From: Paenibacillus tyrphae
Lineage (GTDB): Bacteria; Bacillota; Bacilli; Paenibacillales; NBRC-103111
Direction of reading: 5' to 3'
Assembly (NCBI RefSeq): GCF_027925525.1
Contig: NZ_BSDJ01000004.1
Coordinates: forward strand, 248,001-312,000
Length of the DNA stretch: 64,000 nt
Shown here piece by piece: positions 26,211 through 34,844 of this stretch (its first letter is position 1; the number at the start of each line of letters is the position of its first letter). The notes under the pieces are model-generated. The model ran no database searches and had not been told where the DNA came from. It saw only the letters and a program-made list of their open reading frames with translations. The position numbers and the translations under genes were made by a program.

Positions 26211-26318
26211 TCATTTGGCCGCCCACAGCTTCATTTCTTTTAGCATTCGGTGCATGCCGCCGATTACGCCAAGCGCTTTTTCGATAGGGCACTCAATGTG
26301 AAACGGCTGCTTGGGCAC
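26211..26318 (-). pseudogene. Possible remnant of an HxlR-type regulator
   Basis: A 35-residue GTG frame with ECPIEKALGVIGG, which matches the conserved N-terminus of HxlR-type winged-helix regulators (C-P-x-E-x-x-L-x-x-I-G-G). Right after GG it jumps to MHRMLKEM and ends KLWAAK, which look like later parts of the same family. An internal deletion would explain this. No convincing ribosome site. It may be a relic or chance; directly upstream of the AI-2E family gene. Confidence 0.3.
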
Positions 26319-26461
26319 ATCATTGCCAGTATACCTGTAATCATATCAGAAAGGGGCGGTTTCTTACCAGCATTTGTGAACCGATATCGGAAGGTTGCTT
26401 TCGTTCCCGGGTTTATATACAATAAGGGGAAAATGCTTATTAGTGGGAGATGTGCCTGAAC

Positions 26462-26764
26462 ATGAAATGCAAAATTTCGCGCAACGCCGCCAAGGTGCTT
26501 TTGGCCGAGATGGAACAAGAGGAAAACAAAGAATTGAAGCTTCGCGTATATGTAACGCACAAGCACGGCGATCATGCGCACTATGGACTCGGAATGGACA
26601 CGCCTACGGAAAATGACGTGGTCGTAACTACCGACAGCGGCATCGACGTCATTTTGCAGAAGGACGAGCCGCTGCTGGACGGCGTGCGCGTCGACTACTT
26701 TTATTTGCCGGAGGAAGGCTTTGCGGTCACCAATCCGAGCAAAGGCAACCACGGCGACCATTAA
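26462..26764 (+). CDS. HesB/IscA-like fold protein (YneR type)
   Basis: 100 residues from the ATG at 26462 (GTGGGAG upstream). The N-terminus MKCKISRNAAKVLLAEM and the pattern LKLRVYVTHKHGDHAHYGLGM match the HesB-like domain. The three cluster-binding cysteines of true A-type Fe-S carriers are absent; a His-rich segment and a GNHGDH tail are present instead. That fits the YneR-type branch of unknown function. Followed 36 bases later by a DUF1450 gene in the same direction. Confidence 0.75.
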   Translation: MKCKISRNAAKVLLAEMEQEENKELKLRVYVTHKHGDHAHYGLGMDTPTENDVVVTTDSGIDVILQKDEPLLDGVRVDYFYLPEEGFAVTNPSKGNHGDH

Positions 26765-26800
26765 TCGGCCGCCCGGATGCCTCAGAAAGGATAACTCCGC

Positions 26801-27028
26801 ATGGCCAACGATATTCGCGTCTGCGACAAATGCAAGCATATGAGAATGAAAACCGCGCTGCCGAAGCTGCAGAAGCTGGCGCCTGACGCCGACATCAAGG
26901 TCGGCTGCAAATCTTATTGCGGCCCGTGCTCGCGGTTTGCCTTCATTTATATTAACGGCCGGTACGTGACCGCCGCAACGGAAGACGAAGCGATCGAAAA
27001 AGCGAGCAAGTATATTAAAAAGAAATGA
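26801..27028 (+). CDS. DUF1450 (YuzB-like) cysteine-rich protein
   Basis: 75 residues, ATG after AAAGGATAACTCCGC. Cysteines at 8, 11, 36, 40 and 43 (CDKC and CKSYCGPC), typical of this Bacillales family of unknown function, possibly metal or thiol related. Probably co-transcribed with the HesB-like gene. Terminator at 27035. Confidence 0.88.
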   Translation: MANDIRVCDKCKHMRMKTALPKLQKLAPDADIKVGCKSYCGPCSRFAFIYINGRYVTAATEDEAIEKASKYIKKK

Positions 27029-27034
27029 TGGACG

Positions 27035-27071
27035 AACCTCCTGGTGCAGCTTGCGGCCGGGAGGTTTTTTT
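27035..27071 (+). terminator. Rho-independent terminator
   Basis: AACCTCC / GGGAGGTT stem followed by a run of Ts. Confidence 0.8.
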
Positions 27072-27188
27072 CTGGAGGCAAGGCTTTACAAAATCTTCAT
27101 ATGCCCTTTACATCGTCGAAACAATTGGCAACTATGCTAGGAAAAGTGAGTCCAAGAACCTAGTTTGATTCGCCGGAGGGGTATCGTC

Positions 27189-28679
27189 ATGATGAAACGT
27201 TGGTTGAAAAAGAGAAAATGGCTGGTCCTGTCGCTAGCCGCAATGACGCTCATGGGAGCGCAAACCGCAGCAGCCGCAGAAGGCGGCATGGAAGCGATCG
27301 GCACGAAGTTCGGCATCTGGTCGGGCGGTAAAGAAGTGAAGACGGACAAGGCCCCCGTCCTGATCGACGGAAGTACATATGTCCCGCTGCGCGCGCTCGG
27401 AGAAGCGCTGGGCAAGCAGGTGGAATGGAACGAATGGACGCAGTCGATCCGGCTGAAGGAGATGCCGAAGGTTGCGGCCGTACACGAGTGGAAAAATCCG
27501 GGGACGCTGGTCGGCAGCCTGAAAGAGGGCGGCTTCTCGGGGCTGATCCATCTGCCGGGCGATCCGGCCGACGTGTTCTATACGCTGGCTGACCGCGGGC
27601 CGAACGGCGAGTTCAGCAAGGACAAGCTGCGCACGTTCCCGAACGAGACGTATGTGCCGCGCATTTACAAGATTAAAGCGGCGGGCGGAACGATCGAAGT
27701 GCTCGAAACGATCAAGCTGCATTTGCCGGCCGGCAAGACCGACAAGTTCAGCAAGACGGCAGAGCTCACCGGTCTGCCGAATCTGGAAGGCAGCGACGAA
27801 GTTCCGTACGACGGCAGCGGCACGAAGAAGATCGCTTACGATCCGGACGGGCTGGACCTCGAAGGCATCGCCTATAGCCCGACGGACGATACGTTCTGGC
27901 TATCGGACGAGTACCGTCCTTCCGTGCTGCAGGTGAAGCGCGACGGTACGGTTGTCGGACGGTACGTGCCGCAGGGAGCGAAGGAGCAGTTGGTCGCGGC
28001 GGGCGCGCAAACGGAGATTTATGACATTTTGCCGGCGGTGTACGCGAAGCGGATTCCGAATCGCGGCTTCGAAGGCGTTACGATTTCACCGGACGGCAAA
28101 TATTTGTACGCTTCGATCCAGAGCCCGATGGCGGTTCCGGACAAAAAGACGGGCGAAGCGTCCCGCAATATGCGCATCTTGAAGATGGATCTGGCCGCCA
28201 AGAAAGTCGTCGGCGAATATTTGTACATCGCGGAGAACGCCGATTCGTTCACGAATGTGAAGCAGAAGGACGTCGTCATTAGCGACTTGTCCGCCTTGAG
28301 CACTGATGTGCTGCTGGTGGACGAGCGCGATAAAAACAGCGGCAAGGAAGCGCAAATCAAGCGCATTTACCGGGCGGACTTCTCGGCAGCCACCAATCTG
28401 CTTGGGACCGAGCACAGCGACAATCTGGAGAAGCTGACGCTGGCGCAAATCAAGGAAAAAGGCATCGTGCCGGCCGGCAAGGAGCTGATCGTGGACGTGG
28501 CGAAGCTGGGCTATCCGCATGAGAAGCTGGAAGGGCTCGCGGTGGTGGACAAGCATACGATCGCCGTTGTAAACGACAACGATTTCGGCGTGGACGGCTA
28601 CGACGACCAAGGCCAGCTGAAGGTGAACGGTAACCCGACGCAAATGTATATCATTCAGGTCGGCGAAGAATTAAAATAA
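27189..28679 (+). CDS. Secreted phytase-like esterase with copper-amine-oxidase-like N-terminal domain
   Basis: 496 residues from the ATG at 27189 (CGGAGGGG eight bases upstream). Signal peptide (about 1-31, ending AAAA), then a short copper-amine-oxidase-like N-terminal domain (APVLIDGSTYVPLRALGEAL), then the esterase-like-activity-of-phytase domain: DRGPNGEF, DPDGLDLEGIAY, RGFEGVTISPDGKYLY and DNDFGVDG. This beta-propeller domain is found in secreted enzymes thought to attack phosphoesters. The N-terminal domain is a common wall or substrate-contact module in Paenibacillaceae. Stand-alone gene with terminator. Confidence 0.87.
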   Translation: MMKRWLKKRKWLVLSLAAMTLMGAQTAAAAEGGMEAIGTKFGIWSGGKEVKTDKAPVLIDGSTYVPLRALGEALGKQVEWNEWTQSIRLKEMPKVAAVHEWKNPGTLVGSLKEGGFSGLIHLPGDPADVFYTLADRGPNGEFSKDKLRTFPNETYVPRIYKIKAAGGTIEVLETIKLHLPAGKTDKFSKTAELTGLPNLEGSDEVPYDGSGTKKIAYDPDGLDLEGIAYSPTDDTFWLSDEYRPSVLQVKRDGTVVGRYVPQGAKEQLVAAGAQTEIYDILPAVYAKRIPNRGFEGVTISPDGKYLYASIQSPMAVPDKKTGEASRNMRILKMDLAAKKVVGEYLYIAENADSFTNVKQKDVVISDLSALSTDVLLVDERDKNSGKEAQIKRIYRADFSAATNLLGTEHSDNLEKLTLAQIKEKGIVPAGKELIVDVAKLGYPHEKLEGLAVVDKHTIAVVNDNDFGVDGYDDQGQLKVNGNPTQMYIIQVGEELK

Positions 28680-28695
28680 ATGGTTTAGTACAGAG

Positions 28696-28726
28696 AGAGC
28701 TCGTCCTAGGCGGACGGGCTCTTTTC
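28696..28726 (+). terminator. Rho-independent terminator
   Basis: AGAGCTCGTCC / GGACGGGCTCT with one G-T pair, then TTTT. Confidence 0.85.
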
Positions 28727-28864
28727 CGTTATGCCATAATTTTTTGCCGAATGTCTGGGCAGGCTCGACCAATTGCTGTATAATGAAATCCGGTTTCATT
28801 CCATGGCTAATTTTACCGAAGGTTAAATATACCGGGGGTTATATACGGAGAGAAGGTCGGTACG

Positions 28865-30097
28865 ATGTTCGCAGCTGTAAAGTCTCGTTTGCTTCATTTC
28901 TTACGCGAGTATCATCCGATCGTGCATGTGCTGCTGGTGGGAACCGCTCTGGCGCGGATCGCTTCGTCGATGAGCATGCCGTTTCTGGCCATTTATTTGT
29001 CCCGGGAGTCGGGGCTGCATCCGATCATGATCGGCGCGATCATCGGCATCGGCTCGCTTGCCGGCATGGCGGGCGGCTTCGTTGGCGGAGCTTTGTCCGA
29101 CCGCCTGGGACGCAAGTTCATCATGATGATTGCCTTGATCGGCTGGGTGATCGTCTTCGCCGGCTTTGCGTTTTCCAAAGCGCCGCTGCTTTTCATGCTG
29201 TTCAATATGCTGAACGGGCTTTGCCGTTCGCTCTACGAGCCGGTATCGCAAGCGCTGATGGCCGACGTGACGGTGAAGGAAAAGCGGCTTAACGTCTTCT
29301 CGATGCGTTATCTGGCGATCAATGTCGGCGTAGCCGTCGGACCGCTGCTCGGTGCCTACTTCGGTATGTTCGAAGCCTGGCTGCCGTTTCTGGTTACGGC
29401 TTTCATTTATTTGACCTACGCGGGCTTGCTCTATGCGCTGCTGCAGGCGTTTGGCATTCGTCAGATCGAGGGAGAGCACCGCAGCGGGGTGACGGTCCGT
29501 TCGGCATGGCGGGTCATCGCGAGCGACCGTGTATTCCGTTATTACATTGCAGGCGGGATTATCGGCGCGATCGGCTATTCGCAGATGATGGCCACCTTAT
29601 CGCAATACGTGCAGCAAAGCGTAGCCGACGGGGCGACGCTGTTCGCGCTGCTGATGACGATCAATGCGGTGACGGTCGTCCTGCTGCAGGTGCCGCTGTC
29701 GAAAATGTTCGAAAGCCGGGGTCCGATGGCTGCGATTGCGGTGGGCGGTCTCATGTTTGCGCTCGGGGATATCGGCTATGCGGTATCTGCCGGATGGATC
29801 GGATTTATGATCTCCATGGTTTTGTTCACCGTCGGAGAGGTACTGAATTTTCCGGCAACGAACATGCTGATCGACCGGTTGGCGCCGGAGGGAATGCGGG
29901 GCACGTACTTCGGCGCGCAGTCGTTTACGAATCTCGGACATTTTCTCGGTCCTTTGGCGGGCGGCGTGCTTTTGTCGGAATGGGGGGGCGGTCCGCTGTT
30001 CTCCGTGATGGCAGTCGTAACGGTGGCAGGAATCTATTTTTACTGGAAAGGCCAGCAAGTCTATAAAATGTTTCATAATTCACATGAAAATCCATGA
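28865..30097 (+). CDS. MFS transporter, drug-efflux type (DHA1-like)
   Basis: 410 residues, twelve hydrophobic segments, ATG after GAGAAGG. The loop 2-3 signature GGALSDRLGRKFIMM is present, and motif-C-like Gly residues lie in segment 5. Exports small molecules in exchange for protons; substrate unknown. It is followed by a c-di-GMP riboswitch, which belongs to the next transcript rather than this one. Confidence 0.88.
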   Translation: MFAAVKSRLLHFLREYHPIVHVLLVGTALARIASSMSMPFLAIYLSRESGLHPIMIGAIIGIGSLAGMAGGFVGGALSDRLGRKFIMMIALIGWVIVFAGFAFSKAPLLFMLFNMLNGLCRSLYEPVSQALMADVTVKEKRLNVFSMRYLAINVGVAVGPLLGAYFGMFEAWLPFLVTAFIYLTYAGLLYALLQAFGIRQIEGEHRSGVTVRSAWRVIASDRVFRYYIAGGIIGAIGYSQMMATLSQYVQQSVADGATLFALLMTINAVTVVLLQVPLSKMFESRGPMAAIAVGGLMFALGDIGYAVSAGWIGFMISMVLFTVGEVLNFPATNMLIDRLAPEGMRGTYFGAQSFTNLGHFLGPLAGGVLLSEWGGGPLFSVMAVVTVAGIYFYWKGQQVYKMFHNSHENP

Positions 30098-30195
30098 AAA
30101 TAGTCCATAAGAACTATGTATTCTACCGGGTTGATCTTTTATCCTAAGAGATGAGATTTAATCATACACGAAAAGACAATTTTCGAGCGTGCTCG

Positions 30196-30282
30196 ATAAA
30201 GGCAAACCGGGTGAAAGCCCGCGGGCGCGAAGCTATAGAGGCTAAGGCGCCGAGGTTGCGTGATGCCAGCCAGTTTACCGAA
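30196..30282 (+). ncRNA. Cyclic di-GMP-I (GEMM-I) riboswitch aptamer
   Basis: Elements in order match the GEMM-I consensus: GGCAAACC (30201-30208), GAAA tetraloop in a GGGT/GCCC hairpin (P2), GCGAAGC junction, a second hairpin (P3) ending in GTTGCGTG, then ATGCCAGCC and GTTTACCG closing P1. This is the class that binds c-di-GMP with picomolar to nanomolar affinity. A terminator hairpin follows at 30311 and the controlled gene starts at 30368. A PAS-GGDEF diguanylate cyclase is encoded at 53.7 kb in this window. Confidence 0.92.
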
Positions 30283-30310
30283 GGCACGGAGACGCGCGAT
30301 GATAGATGCG

Positions 30311-30342
30311 GACTCCCGTACCGTCAACGGAGAGTCTTTTTG
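30311..30342 (+). terminator. Riboswitch expression-platform terminator
   Basis: GACTCCCGT / ACGGAGAGTC with one bulged A, then TTTTT, between the GEMM aptamer and the ribosome site of the next gene. The arrangement suggests transcription control by ligand binding. Confidence 0.8.
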
Positions 30343-30367
30343 TTTTCATATAAAGGAGCGGGAACGG

Positions 30368-30673
30368 ATGGCAGATCAGGTTCAAGGACGGAGCATCATG
30401 ACGAAGCAAGGCTTCTATACCAAAGTGGGCAACGATTTCGTCGGCGTCTTTTTGTCGAGCGAAGGCCCGAAAATGTTCATTAATCGCGAGGTGTACGAGC
30501 TCGCCTCCTCCTGCTGGGACGTGGAAATGGTCAAAGGGCGCAGCCGGCAGGTCATTACGTTTTATTGGCGCGGCGAAGTAAAGCTTTCCGTGCGGTGCGA
30601 AGCGGACAATGAAGTTTTCATGTCGCTCTTCGATTATTGGAGCTGCCGGGCGCAGGATCTCCGTCACGCCTAG
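30368..30673 (+). CDS. Hypothetical protein controlled by the c-di-GMP riboswitch
   Basis: 101 residues, ATG nine bases after AAAGGAG. Soluble, mixed beta/alpha, no signal peptide or membrane segment. Contains two cysteines in the C-terminal half (CEADNE and WSCRAQ) and segments such as RQVITFYWRGEVKLSVRC. I do not recognise the family; it lacks the PilZ signatures. Its position directly after a c-di-GMP riboswitch, and 96 bases before a DUF2935 gene, suggests a role in a c-di-GMP-governed surface or sporulation process, which is inference. Confidence 0.7.
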   Translation: MADQVQGRSIMTKQGFYTKVGNDFVGVFLSSEGPKMFINREVYELASSCWDVEMVKGRSRQVITFYWRGEVKLSVRCEADNEVFMSLFDYWSCRAQDLRHA

Positions 30674-30769
30674 CGGTCGCTTGCCGACCTCCCGAATAGG
30701 CACTCGCCCTGCCCGTGATGCATACGATGCTCGTAGCACATTACGGCTTACGGGGAGGCAGAGACAGGA

Positions 30770-31579
30770 ATGGCAACGGCTTTCGAGACATCCGCGGCGT
30801 TCGAACACCGGTTCTGGCTGCAGGTGATGGGAGATCATGCCCGGTTTATTAATAATTCGCTATCAGTGGACGAAGCTGAAGAAGTGACGCGGGCCCGGGC
30901 GATGATCGCAGCCTTCGACGGGCTGCTTGAGCATGCTCGCAAGACGGAAAAGCGCGAGCGGCTAATCGAAATTACACGGGAGGCTTACGGCCTGACGCAG
31001 CAATTGATCAGCTTCAAGCTGCATCTGCTGCAGAGACATTTAATCGGGAAAATCACGATCGGACTGTCGCCTTCGTTTTTGAGCCATATGGTGAACGAGG
31101 CGGAGGAATATGTGCGGGTGCTGGGGAGTCTGCTTTCCGGTCAACCGGCTCCTGTATTCCATGAGCTGCACCATCATCTGGTCTGGTTACAGGACGCCTA
31201 TGGGCATGCAAGCTCAATCGCAGGCGATCTTGATATGGCGGAATCGCGTTTGACCGAGATGGCCCGGACGTTCGATCAGCATTTTCGAGAGTTTTATTTG
31301 AAAGCGGTCGAGTTGGCCGGATATTTGCGCGCGAACGTGAAGAAGTTTCCGGCTTTGGCGCGTTTCGGCAAAGAAGTGGAGCTTGAGATGGCGCTGTTCA
31401 TGCAGTTTCTGCGGGAGCTGGAGGAGCTTCGGCTTAGCAAGCAGGCGCTCGGGATTTTGTCGCCTTTAATGGCCGATCATATGTCGCGCGAGGAATGCTA
31501 CTACTTGATGAAGCTTGCTCAAGCATCGGAGCATAAAGCCCCGGCCTGCGACCCGGCCCGTCCCCGCGTCGAGTCTTAG
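30770..31579 (+). CDS. DUF2935 family helical-bundle protein
   Basis: 269 residues, ATG after GAGGCAGAGACAGGA. All-helical with two related halves, each starting FEHRFW-x-x-x-x-x-DHARFI or DQHFREFY-like, and repeated His/Glu positions (HHHLVWLQD, LMADHMSREECYY) that resemble a ferritin- or haemerythrin-like metal-binding bundle. DUF2935 proteins are common in Bacillales and Clostridia; their function is unknown. It probably shares the riboswitch-controlled transcript with the preceding gene. Terminator follows at 31596. Confidence 0.87.
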   Translation: MATAFETSAAFEHRFWLQVMGDHARFINNSLSVDEAEEVTRARAMIAAFDGLLEHARKTEKRERLIEITREAYGLTQQLISFKLHLLQRHLIGKITIGLSPSFLSHMVNEAEEYVRVLGSLLSGQPAPVFHELHHHLVWLQDAYGHASSIAGDLDMAESRLTEMARTFDQHFREFYLKAVELAGYLRANVKKFPALARFGKEVELEMALFMQFLRELEELRLSKQALGILSPLMADHMSREECYYLMKLAQASEHKAPACDPARPRVES

Positions 31580-31595
31580 CGCGAACAATCGAATA

Positions 31596-31648
31596 AATCC
31601 TTACAAGGCCAAGCTGAATCACTGCTCCGGTCTCGTAAGGATTTTTTT
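31596..31648 (+). terminator. Rho-independent terminator
   Basis: AATCCTTAC / GTAAGGATT, perfect 9-base stem with a long loop, followed by a run of Ts. Confidence 0.75.
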
Positions 31649-31778
31649 GCTTCTGCCAAAAAAGGGCCGGGAAGGTTAAAGCGGCAGGCAAATGGAAATA
31701 TTGGATGGTATCGTTCAAACATTGTTGACAACATTCATCGGGGAACCCGACGAAGTTGCAACGGAGGACTGATATCTT

Positions 31779-32276
31779 ATGGCTAAGGAACAATCCGTGC
31801 TGCTTTTGATGTGGATTGCGAGCGTGCTGCTGCTCTGTAGGATCGGGCGGCGGCGTGTGAGAGCCACCGTATTTCTCATCCTTATTTTTCAATCGATGAC
31901 CTGGTTAATAAGTTTACTGCTGTCGAGTCTATCCTTGTTCGAATTTCCGGTGCGGGAATTGCCGAGGGCGACGTCAATTAATTTCACGTTTGAGTTTATT
32001 CTGTTTCCAGCTTATTCCGTCTGGTTTCATTATACGTATCCCGAGCGGAGAAGCACGGTTCGTCAGATCGGACATTACGCGCTGTTTGCCACAATTTTCG
32101 TCGCATTTTACAGTTTCATGGCTAAGTCTACTTCACTTGTAAAATTTCACGCTTCGCCGTTCTGGCTGTATCTTACCTTTCCGGTTGCACTCTATATTAC
32201 CCGGCGGGTGTTCTTATGGTTCGTTCGGGAGGAACCGGGAAAGTCTGTCACAGGCTTATCGGAGAAACGGTTATGA
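31779..32276 (+). CDS. CBO0543-type membrane protein, copy 1
   Basis: 165 residues with four or five membrane segments. Signature segment NFTFEFILFPAYSVW followed by YPERRS (about 65-95). Function unknown. The stop overlaps the start of a second copy (ATGA), so the two are translationally coupled. No clear AGGAGG site: the ATG at 31779 is preceded by GGAGGACTGATATCTT. Confidence 0.75.
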   Translation: MAKEQSVLLLMWIASVLLLCRIGRRRVRATVFLILIFQSMTWLISLLLSSLSLFEFPVRELPRATSINFTFEFILFPAYSVWFHYTYPERRSTVRQIGHYALFATIFVAFYSFMAKSTSLVKFHASPFWLYLTFPVALYITRRVFLWFVREEPGKSVTGLSEKRL

Positions 32277-32761
32277 GCAGATTCGTCGAGCAGTGGATTC
32301 TTGTCTTTGTCTGGGGGATGACACTGGCTTCCCTGTTGTTCATTCCGAGGGACAAGTACCGCAACGCGCTTACGGTTTTTTTGTTTAAGCAGTGCATCAC
32401 CTGGCTCCTCGGACTTCTTGTAGTCGAGTGGGGGTGGATTTCCTACCCGGTCCGGTTATTCTGGAAGGTGAATGCTACCAGCTTCACATTCGAATATTTC
32501 GTTTATCCGGTCATTTGCGTTTTCTTTATGCTGTATTATCCCGAGCGCCGGAGCAGGTGGACGAAGCTGGCGTATTATGCGGCGTTCACGTCCGGAATCA
32601 TGATACCGGAATATATCATCCAGCGCTATACGAAGCTGATCGATTACTTGCACTGGACCTGGTATTGGAGCTGGATCAGCTTGTTTCTTACGTTCGCGCT
32701 GTCCCGGTTGTTCTACGTATGGTATTTTAAGCCGGTGCGGATGGATAAAAACAAGCCCTGA
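32273..32761 (+). CDS. CBO0543-type membrane protein, copy 2
   Basis: 162 residues from the ATG at 32273 overlapping the previous stop. Same layout and signatures as copy 1 (SFTFEYFVYPVICVFF and YPERRS), but only moderately alike overall, so this is an old tandem duplication. The pair probably forms a hetero-oligomer in the membrane. Function unknown. It meets the methyltransferase gene end-to-end, two bases apart. Confidence 0.75.
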   Translation: MSRFVEQWILVFVWGMTLASLLFIPRDKYRNALTVFLFKQCITWLLGLLVVEWGWISYPVRLFWKVNATSFTFEYFVYPVICVFFMLYYPERRSRWTKLAYYAAFTSGIMIPEYIIQRYTKLIDYLHWTWYWSWISLFLTFALSRLFYVWYFKPVRMDKNKP

Positions 32762-32763
32762 GC

Positions 32764-33945
32764 TTATTGCTCAGGGCTTGGGTTCGCTTCCCGGTCCTTG
32801 CGCCACGCGTATAAGCCGCCCGGTGCGAAGTACTGGTACAATTGGCATTCGATCCGTCCGTTAAACAGCTTCCGCTTCTTGTCCGCCGGCCGGTTCACGT
32901 AGTGCTCGAACTGCTTGGCCGGGGTCAGGACAAAAGCGGACCAGGTAGGGAGCTGCGCATACAAGTGTCCGAAGTCGCGGACGGCGCGTTCCGCCTCGCT
33001 CCGGTCGCCCAGCCGCTCGCCGTAAGGCGGGTTCGTAATGATGCAGCCGTAGTCTCCTAGCGGCTGCGCTTTGGCCACCGGCAGCGTCTGCAGGCTGAGT
33101 TCTTTGCCCAGTCCGGCCGCTTTGGCCGACGCTTGGGCAACCTCGATCGCGCTGCGGTCAATGTCCGAGCCGGCGATCTGCAGCGGCACGTCGTCGCGCA
33201 CGAGATCGTACGCTTCTTCACGCGCTTCCTGCCATAACGACTCAGGGACGAGTGGCCACGCCTCCGCATTGAAGCTGCGTCTCAGGCCCGGCGCCAGATT
33301 CCAGCCGATCATGGCCGCTTCGACAGGGATTGTCCCGGAGCCGCAGAACGGATCGTACAGCGGACGCTCCGGCTGCCAGCGGCTGAGCAGGATCATGGCG
33401 GCCGCCATCGTTTCTTTCAGCGGCGCTTCGGTAACCAGCTTGCGGTAGCCGCGCTTGTGCAGCCCGGGGCCCGTCGTGTCCAGCGTAATCGTCGCGATAT
33501 CGTTCAGCAGCGCGACCTCGATAACGAAGCGGCCACCCGTCTCGCGGAACCATTCGGTCCCATAACGCAGCTTCATGCTTTCGACGACGGCTTTCTTCAC
33601 GATGCCCTGACAGGCGGGAACGCTGGACAGCTGCGATTTATGCGAGCGTCCTTCGACCGGAAACTCGCCGTCCTCGGGAATCCAATCCGGCCAAGGCAGC
33701 GCCTTGACGCCTTCGAACAGTTCGTCGAAGGTGCGTGCCGGGAATTGCCCCATTTTGACCAGCACGCGGTCGGCGGTCCGCAGCCACAGGTTCGCCCGGG
33801 CGATCGCCAGCGCGTCGCCGACGAACGTCACGCGGCCGTTCTCGACCGTCACCTGATCGTATCCGAGGTCGCGAACTTCCCGGGCGACAACGGCTTCCAG
33901 GCCCATGGGGGCGGTAGCAATCAATTCAATGGTGTTCGATGTCAA
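32764..33945 (-). CDS. THUMP-domain RNA methyltransferase (YpsC/RlmL-like)
   Basis: 393 residues from a TTG at 33945, ten bases after AAGGAG. An N-terminal ferredoxin-like and THUMP region (about 1-155) binds RNA. The SAM domain has DPFCGSGTIPVEAAM and the catalytic NPPYGERLG motif typical of N2-guanine methylation. It most likely modifies 23S rRNA. Upstream in-frame codons exist to 34011 but have no ribosome site. Confidence 0.9.
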   Translation of the reverse strand: MTSNTIELIATAPMGLEAVVAREVRDLGYDQVTVENGRVTFVGDALAIARANLWLRTADRVLVKMGQFPARTFDELFEGVKALPWPDWIPEDGEFPVEGRSHKSQLSSVPACQGIVKKAVVESMKLRYGTEWFRETGGRFVIEVALLNDIATITLDTTGPGLHKRGYRKLVTEAPLKETMAAAMILLSRWQPERPLYDPFCGSGTIPVEAAMIGWNLAPGLRRSFNAEAWPLVPESLWQEAREEAYDLVRDDVPLQIAGSDIDRSAIEVAQASAKAAGLGKELSLQTLPVAKAQPLGDYGCIITNPPYGERLGDRSEAERAVRDFGHLYAQLPTWSAFVLTPAKQFEHYVNRPADKKRKLFNGRIECQLYQYFAPGGLYAWRKDREANPSPEQ

Positions 33946-34086
33946 CGCTTGCTCACTCCTTGGAAAAGCCATACAATAAACTAGTATAGGCGATTGGCCC
34001 CGATTATACAACGGCGGCGGGAACGAAGGTAACGAACGGTACAGCCGTACGCCCTACGAGGACCAAACGGAGGAGGAAGAACGGAG

Positions 34087-34731
34087 ATGACGGAGATGCC
34101 ATTATCGGCGGAAGCGTATTTGGAAGGGTTGTTTGAGCCCGATGCGGAGCTTGAGCGGGTGCAGGAGGGCATCCGGGAGAACGGAATGCCGGAAATTTCG
34201 ATCGCGCCGGGGTATGGACGGCTGTTGACGATGCTCACGCGGCTCGTTCGCGCGGAGCAGGTGCTGGAGATCGGGGCGCTGGGCGGTTACAGCGGTATTT
34301 GTCTGGCACGCGGCCTGTCCGACGGCGGCAAGCTGGTATCGCTGGAGCTGAAGCAGGAGTATGCGGACTTGGCGCACAAGCATCTGCGCGAAGCGGGGCT
34401 CGGCGACAAGGTCGAATACCGGATCGGCGAGGCGCTGGATAGTCTGGAGGCGCTGTCGGCGGAAGGCCGGCGGTTCGACCTGTTCTTTATCGATGCAGAC
34501 AAGGGCAACTATCCTAATTATTTGGAATGGGCGATCAAGCTGGCCCGGCCGGGCGCGCTCATCCTCGGCGACAACCTGTTAATGCGCGGCAAGACGACCG
34601 ATCCGGAGCAGACCGGCAACGCCGTGACGAAGATGCGCCAATTTAACGAAAGCATAGCGCGCGATCCGCGTCTGGAAGGCGTGCTGCTGCCGGCGTATGA
34701 CGGCCTCGCCATTGCGAGAGTACGGGGATAG
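34087..34731 (+). CDS. Class I SAM-dependent O-methyltransferase (YrrM/COMT type)
   Basis: 214 residues, ATG after AGGAGGAAGAACGGAG. SAM motif EIGALGGYSGICLARGL (about 61-77) and the metal-binding FIDADKGNYPNYLEWA (about 137). This is the caffeoyl-CoA type O-methyltransferase 3 family. In Bacillus the relative YrrM (TrmR) methylates a tRNA wobble uridine derivative, so a tRNA role is possible. Single gene, with terminator. Confidence 0.88.
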   Translation: MTEMPLSAEAYLEGLFEPDAELERVQEGIRENGMPEISIAPGYGRLLTMLTRLVRAEQVLEIGALGGYSGICLARGLSDGGKLVSLELKQEYADLAHKHLREAGLGDKVEYRIGEALDSLEALSAEGRRFDLFFIDADKGNYPNYLEWAIKLARPGALILGDNLLMRGKTTDPEQTGNAVTKMRQFNESIARDPRLEGVLLPAYDGLAIARVRG

Positions 34732-34763
34732 AGGCGGACAGGTGAATAGTTAATGGTATGGCG

Positions 34764-34813
34764 AAGAGACGGTTTCCCTTGGTCGGCACGACGAAGAGAA
34801 ACCGTCTCTTTTT
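34764..34813 (+). terminator. Rho-independent terminator
   Basis: AAGAGACGGTTTC / GAAACCGTCTCTT, a perfect 13-base stem, then TTT. It sits between the methyltransferase and the convergent IclR gene. Confidence 0.9.
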
Positions 34814-34844
34814 GCGGAAAACTTCTCAGGAGCCCCGTTTCGTT

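Noticed and set aside
30260..30673. Upstream start for the riboswitch-controlled gene at 30260
   Set aside because: That start lies inside the riboswitch aptamer; the strong AAAGGAG site points to 30368.
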